Part shown: piece after piece, positions 60,556 to 64,000 of the stretch
Position numbering within the stretch: the stretch's first letter is position 1
How the letters are laid out: each line of letters starts with the position of its first letter
NCBI GenBank assembly: GCA_001515265.1
Contig: LNDB01000007.1
Location: forward strand, 1-64,000
Source: Candidatus Dichloromethanomonas elyunquensis
Lineage (GTDB): Bacteria; Bacillota; Desulfitobacteriia; Desulfitobacteriales; Syntrophobotulaceae
Length of the DNA stretch: 64,000 nt
Reading direction: 5' to 3'
Made by a program: the position numbers and the translations under genes
Notes under the pieces: model-generated
What the model was told of the DNA's origin: nothing
The model's database searches: none
What the model saw: only the letters and a program-made list of their open reading frames with translations

Positions 60556-61197
60556 TTATTGTAATTTTTCCCAATCTCTTAAAAACCGTTCTATTCCCGC
60601 TGTGGTTAAGGGATGTGCCGAAAGTTGATTTAAGACAGAAAACGGGACTGTTGCAAAATCAGTACCGATTTTGGCTGCTTCCAGGACGTGAACCGGGTTT
60701 CTGATACTGGCTGCAATAACACTGCAATCCAAGGAGTTTACAGCAAAAATCTCACAAATATCCGCAACAAGATTAATCCCGATTTCTCCGATATCATCAA
60801 GTCTCCCTACAAATGGACTGACAAAACTCGCCCCTGCCCTTGCGGCCAGCAATGCTTGAATCGCCGTAAAAATCAAAGTGACATTTGTCCTGATTTTTTC
60901 CGTATGAAGGATTTTGACTACTCTTAATCCTTCAGTCGTCATGGGAATTTTCACCACAATATTCGGATGAATCCCCGTCAGTTGCCTAGCCTCTGTCAAC
61001 ATCCCCTCGTAATCCAAGGCTATCACTTCAGCACTGATAGGTCCGTCTACAATACAGGTAATCTCTTTCAGCAGAGAATAAAAATCTTTTCCTTCTTTTG
61101 CTACCAATATCGGATTGGTAGTGACCCCGGAAATAATTCCCATTTCCCAAGCCCTAGCAATCTCTTCAATATTCGCTGAATCCAAGAAAAAACGTAT
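60556..61197 (-). CDS. Transaldolase / fructose-6-phosphate aldolase-like protein, AUA start likely
   Basis: TalC/FSA-type protein of about 213 residues. The Schiff-base Lys is in [15 protein letters not shown], with [18 protein letters not shown] near the N-terminus and [15 protein letters not shown] later. Homologues start M-K-F-F-x-D-T/S-A-N. Here the corresponding codons read ATA CGT TTT TTC TTG GAT TCA GCG AAT, and AGGAGG (61204-61209) is six bases before the ATA at 61195-61197. The only standard initiator is the TTG at 61185, 18 bases from the site, which would remove strand 1. I annotate from the ATA. Confidence 0.8.
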   Translation of the reverse strand: MRFFLDSANIEEIARAWEMGIISGVTTNPILVAKEGKDFYSLLKEITCIVDGPISAEVIALDYEGMLTEARQLTGIHPNIVVKIPMTTEGLRVVKILHTEKIRTNVTLIFTAIQALLAARAGASFVSPFVGRLDDIGEIGINLVADICEIFAVNSLDCSVIAASIRNPVHVLEAAKIGTDFATVPFSVLNQLSAHPLTTAGIERFLRDWEKLQ

Positions 61198-61248
61198 TGT
61201 ATCCCTCCTAAGGCCTCTAACCTTTGTTAAGGACTGTAGTTTGGCTTA

Positions 61249-62103
61249 TCATGCTTTTCCGTTACTGCCAAAAACACGGATCTTTTCTCGAATCACTTGC
61301 ATTGCTGCTTCACGGGCGGGACCCAGCATTTTTCTCGGATCAATTTCTTTCGGATTCTCAATCACAACTTTTCGGGCAGCATCCGTGAAGGCTTCCCGGA
61401 TGTTCGTATCGATATTGACTTTGGCTACACCAAAAGATACGGCTTCTCTGACCGCATCATCAGGGACCCCTGAAGACCCGTGCAAGACAATCGGTGTTGA
61501 AACTCTTTGAACGATCTCCTTGAGTCTTTCAAAATCCAATTTGGGAATCCCTTTGTACTGCCCGTGAGCGGTCCCTATTGCCACAGCCAGCGCATCAACA
61601 TCAGTCTCTCGGCAAAAACGTTCCGCATCTTGCGGATCAGTAAACAATGCTTCTTTCTCGGAGACACTGACATCATCCTCAGTTCCTCCGATTTTCCCCA
61701 GTTCACCTTCCACAGACACTCCTAGAATCCTGGCGATCTCGATAACTCTCTTGGTTAAGGCGATATTTTCCCCTAAAGGGAGTTTGGACCCGTCAATCAT
61801 GACTGATGTAAACCCGTTGCCGATACACTGGATACATTGCTCAAAACTTGTCCCATGATCTAAATGTAAGGCAACAGGTATTTTGACACTACTTGCCGCC
61901 AATTTTGTGAGTGCAGCGATATATTCAATTCCTGCATATTTTATCGCCCCTTGGCTGGCCTGAATAATAACCGGAGCATTCTCCGCTTCAGCCGCAGCAA
62001 CAATAGCCTGTACAATCTCCATATTGTTGCAGTTGAAAGCCCCGACTGCATACCGGCCCTTCTGTGCTTTCAAAACCAAATCTTTCATTGGAACTAAACC
62101 CAT
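61249..62103 (-). CDS. fba: Fructose-bisphosphate aldolase class II
   Basis: Zinc aldolase of glycolysis/gluconeogenesis. MKDLVLKAQKGRYAVGAFNCNNMEIVQAIV, the zinc His-containing LHLDHGTSFEQC, VEGELGKIGGTEDD, GTAHGQYKG and VLHGSSGVPDD are all family motifs. 284 residues. ATG with GGAGG upstream. The gene order spo0F-(x)-fba-tal-glpX resembles that of Bacillus. Confidence 0.96.
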   Translation of the reverse strand: MGLVPMKDLVLKAQKGRYAVGAFNCNNMEIVQAIVAAAEAENAPVIIQASQGAIKYAGIEYIAALTKLAASSVKIPVALHLDHGTSFEQCIQCIGNGFTSVMIDGSKLPLGENIALTKRVIEIARILGVSVEGELGKIGGTEDDVSVSEKEALFTDPQDAERFCRETDVDALAVAIGTAHGQYKGIPKLDFERLKEIVQRVSTPIVLHGSSGVPDDAVREAVSFGVAKVNIDTNIREAFTDAARKVVIENPKEIDPRKMLGPAREAAMQVIREKIRVFGSNGKA

Positions 62104-62118
62104 CTTACCTAGCCTCCG

Positions 62119-62796
62119 TTATTTATTTTTTACAAGATGTTGACTCTTATAAGCGTCATTCAGGAACCATTTCATATTCTCTTCCAAAAAGATCGATCCC
62201 ACTCCATCTAGTATGCGCAAAACTTCCTTATTATCTGTATAGATAACCCCTGAAGCCTGACATAGTTCACAAAGAATTTCGATTCTGTCACTTAAAATTT
62301 CCACAGCTAAATTATAATTTCCGCAACAACACCCTAACTGGCCTCTTTCAACCATTTTACCCAGTTTTTCCATCACTCCGTAGACAATAAAAAAATTATC
62401 AAATTCGGATTCTGCTTCTTCATCATTAACCAGTTCGGATGCTAGCTGGATAAAGGTTTTTTTAATATCCCGGCAAGAATTCTCAACTTTAGTCCGAGGG
62501 CCGATGTATCCTAATGGAATTTCTTTCTCTCTGCATGAAAGCTGCAGAAGACTCTCTCCCCAGATGGTCCCTCTTTTTGCAAGAAGATAGTGTGATTCTC
62601 CGCAATAAATACAAGGATATTCTATGCTGTAATTCCCACGGTCAATACTTGTCAGCGTAATGATCGGAGCACCGCATGAACAGCAGTAGCCCTCTTTATT
62701 GAAGTGGGAAAAATCAAAAACAGAAACAGTCTTAAACTGTACTTCTCCGCATTTGGCGCATTGGATTCCGATCGTTGTATCCGTCAATACGATCAT
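62119..62796 (-). CDS. Cysteine-rich (CpXC-like) protein of unknown function
   Basis: The 225-residue protein has five Cys pairs: IQCAKCG, YCCSCG, YPCIYCGES, GCCCGN and LCELCQ. The N-terminal 90 residues look like two zinc ribbons, as in CpXC domains; the C-terminal half is helical (TFIQLASELVNDEEAESEFDNFF). I do not recognise a reaction. It sits between spo0F and fba, an insertion relative to Bacillus. It could be a metal or redox sensor, but that is a guess. Confidence 0.55.
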   Translation of the reverse strand: MIVLTDTTIGIQCAKCGEVQFKTVSVFDFSHFNKEGYCCSCGAPIITLTSIDRGNYSIEYPCIYCGESHYLLAKRGTIWGESLLQLSCREKEIPLGYIGPRTKVENSCRDIKKTFIQLASELVNDEEAESEFDNFFIVYGVMEKLGKMVERGQLGCCCGNYNLAVEILSDRIEILCELCQASGVIYTDNKEVLRILDGVGSIFLEENMKWFLNDAYKSQHLVKNK

Positions 62797-62937
62797 AGTT
62801 TCCCACTCTCCTCCCTAAAATATATTTCTCCAAGTAAAATTGTTTTCCTGCCGCATCATTTAGCAATTCCAGGGAATATTTCAATTTTTATAAAAATTTT
62901 TACAAAAATACTGTTCTCTATCTGTCCTAAAAACGAT

Positions 62938-62964
62938 AAAAACCAGCCTTCTTGTGAAGTCTGG
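62938..62964 (-). terminator. Intrinsic terminator of the spo0F-like gene
   Basis: Minus strand stem CCAG-A-CTTC / GAAG-G-CTGG around ACAA, followed by TTTTTATCG, 23 bases past the stop of the receiver gene. Confidence 0.78.
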
Positions 62965-62987
62965 CCATAAGGAACGATGATATAGTT

Positions 62988-63368
62988 CTAACTGTATGCC
63001 CAAAAAGTTTTATCCCCGAGAAGCTCTCCAACTTGTTGTTTTAGCGCATTGAGGTCAAACGGCTTAATAATGAACCCGGCGATACCCAGTTCTTCGGCTT
63101 GGTTGACATAATACTGATCCCCATAAGCTGTCATCATAATAACCTGAATATCTTTGTCCTTTTCTCTTAATTTTTTGAGTACGTCTATTCCATTCATTCC
63201 AGGCATTTTTACATCCATAATAATCAAATCGGGCTTGAATTGAGGAATCACTTCTAATGCTTTAATCCCATTCCCACAGGATTCAATGTCATATCCATAT
63301 TCTAAAAAAACTTCGGTCAAAAGCCTTCTAATTCCTTTTTGATCATCAACTATCAGCAACTTTAACAA
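62988..63368 (-). CDS. spo0F: Spo0F-like single-domain response regulator
   Basis: A stand-alone receiver domain of 126 residues with the acidic pair LLIVDDQKGIRRLL, phospho-acceptor Asp in LIIMDVKMPGMNGID, Thr in VIMMTAYG and Lys in FIIKPFDLNALKQQV. The length and fba-tal neighbourhood match Bacillus spo0F, the phosphorelay intermediate that starts sporulation. Clostridia often phosphorylate Spo0A directly, so its role here is less certain. Start is TTG with GGAGGA ten bases upstream. Confidence 0.85.
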   Translation of the reverse strand: MLKLLIVDDQKGIRRLLTEVFLEYGYDIESCGNGIKALEVIPQFKPDLIIMDVKMPGMNGIDVLKKLREKDKDIQVIMMTAYGDQYYVNQAEELGIAGFIIKPFDLNALKQQVGELLGDKTFWAYS

Positions 63369-63408
63369 CCGGCTCGCTCCTCCGACACTTCAATCTGAAT
63401 TATTTTCT

Positions 63409-64000
63409 TTATACTTCGGTATTAGAATATTCTGTATTTATTTCGAAAAATCCTTCTCGAATAATTCGTTTTTTGTAAAATTCATTATTCTTTTTATATA
63501 TCCTTGTGATGCGCGGATTCGCTAAGGTCCTTCTGATGGGAAGAACAATTTCTTCCCCGTACTTACAATCAACGGTTCCTAAGTCTAATACTGTGAGCTG
63601 CATACCAACTTTGCCGGCTATGGAAACGGGATTTCCTTTATAAAGAATTTTTTCCCGCCCAAGCTGAAAACCGAAAAGAGCGGCTGTATTTTTAATGATA
63701 ATCTTGACAAGATCCAGAATTCCCTGGGGAACAAGTTTCGGCTCTATTCCAAACCCGTGGGCATAACCCGCGGGAACGACCGCCAGCATCGTATCTGTTT
63801 TGCTTTTATATAAGCTTTGATACCCTACATAAGTCCCCTTCGGTACCTTTTGCAAATGTGTTATCCTGGCTTTGACCTTCCAGGGATCTTTGAGGTCAAG
63901 CTTCCTGTCAAAAATGGAAGATGGATAGTGTCCTCCCAGAAGGGTGCCTACTCTCACATAGTCATAATGATATTCGGGAAAATCCAGAAAAGCGGCACTA
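63409..64000 (-). CDS. Alanine racemase-like protein, C-terminal part (gene runs off the right edge)
   Basis: The frame is open from the right edge (SAAFLDFPEYHYDYVRVGTLL, continuing in frame beyond the GTG at 63957), so the N-terminal barrel with the PLP lysine is outside the window. What is visible is the end of the barrel and the beta domain: VRVGTLLGG, AVVPAGYAHGFG (family GYADG) with the catalytic-type Tyr, and VSIAGKVGMQLTVLDLG. The last motif departs from the family's S-M-D pattern. It might be a divergent racemase or an isomerase of the same fold. It ends 41 bases before the receiver gene start. Confidence 0.78.
   Translation of the reverse strand, partial: SAAFLDFPEYHYDYVRVGTLLGGHYPSSIFDRKLDLKDPWKVKARITHLQKVPKGTYVGYQSLYKSKTDTMLAVVPAGYAHGFGIEPKLVPQGILDLVKIIIKNTAALFGFQLGREKILYKGNPVSIAGKVGMQLTVLDLGTVDCKYGEEIVLPIRRTLANPRITRIYKKNNEFYKKRIIREGFFEINTEYSNTEV

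Overview
This window is a block of chromosomal housekeeping genes from an anaerobic, endospore-forming Firmicute. Gene order and protein character point to the Desulfitobacterium/Dehalobacter/Syntrophobotulus side of the Clostridia (Peptococcaceae/Desulfitobacteriaceae). That placement is inferred from synteny and remembered family resemblance; no search was run. Sporulation genes (spoIID, spoIIID, a Spo0F-like receiver), Gram-positive markers (yvcK, whiA, rapZ, comFA/comF, long-form hpf) and strong AGGAGG-type ribosome binding sites agree with this. Almost every gene is on the minus strand. Only two are on the plus strand: a glycosyltransferase at 32.7 kb and a CsoR-family repressor at 39.5 kb.

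Layout by position. 1-2.4 kb: a fumarylacetoacetate-hydrolase-family gene cut by the window edge, a D-2-hydroxyacid dehydrogenase, and a decayed stretch holding remnants of glcF and of rpoN. 2.4-5.7 kb: whiA-yvcK-rapZ. 5.8-11 kb: a lipoprotein binding protein, a B12-binding radical SAM protein, an alpha-hydroxy-acid-oxidising flavoprotein and an isolated panB. 11-17.4 kb: uvrA, uvrB and a P-loop ATPase. 17.5-21.5 kb: the ftsE-ftsX-EnvC-like peptidase-ctpA division group. 21.7-28 kb: a two-subunit transketolase, prfB with a programmed frameshift, secA and hpf. 28-35 kb: comFA-comF, two small ORFs, an O-antigen-ligase-like membrane protein, a GT4 glycosyltransferase and a TagA-type glycosyltransferase. 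34.7-39.3 kb: ywmB-murA-spoIID-spoIIID-mbl. 39.5 kb: csoR. 39.9-47 kb: a complete ten-gene F1Fo ATP synthase operon.

47-59.4 kb: wecB, a dCMP deaminase, hflX, a PpnP-like protein, upp, glyA, a UPF0340 gene, rpiB, an arginine-phosphatase-type protein, mntP, the Sua5-type tsaC, prmC, prfA, a DUF1385 gene and rpmE, close to the Bacillus ywl/ywk order. 59.5-63.4 kb: glpX, a transaldolase/FSA gene, fba, a cysteine-rich protein and a spo0F-like gene. The last feature is the C-terminal part of an alanine racemase that continues beyond the right edge.

I found no CRISPR array, tRNA, rRNA, intact insertion sequence, defence island or obvious new multi-gene system. The most noteworthy items are small: gene remnants of rpoN and glcF directly behind whiA; the RF2 autoregulatory frameshift; a transaldolase whose best-supported initiation codon is AUA; a sigma-H-type promoter for hpf; a cluster of DnaA-box-like sites; an IS-end-like inverted repeat; and a P-loop ATPase whose second half looks like a copy that has lost its Walker A motif. 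Many start codons given here are internal to the longest open frame and were chosen by Shine-Dalgarno position and family length.
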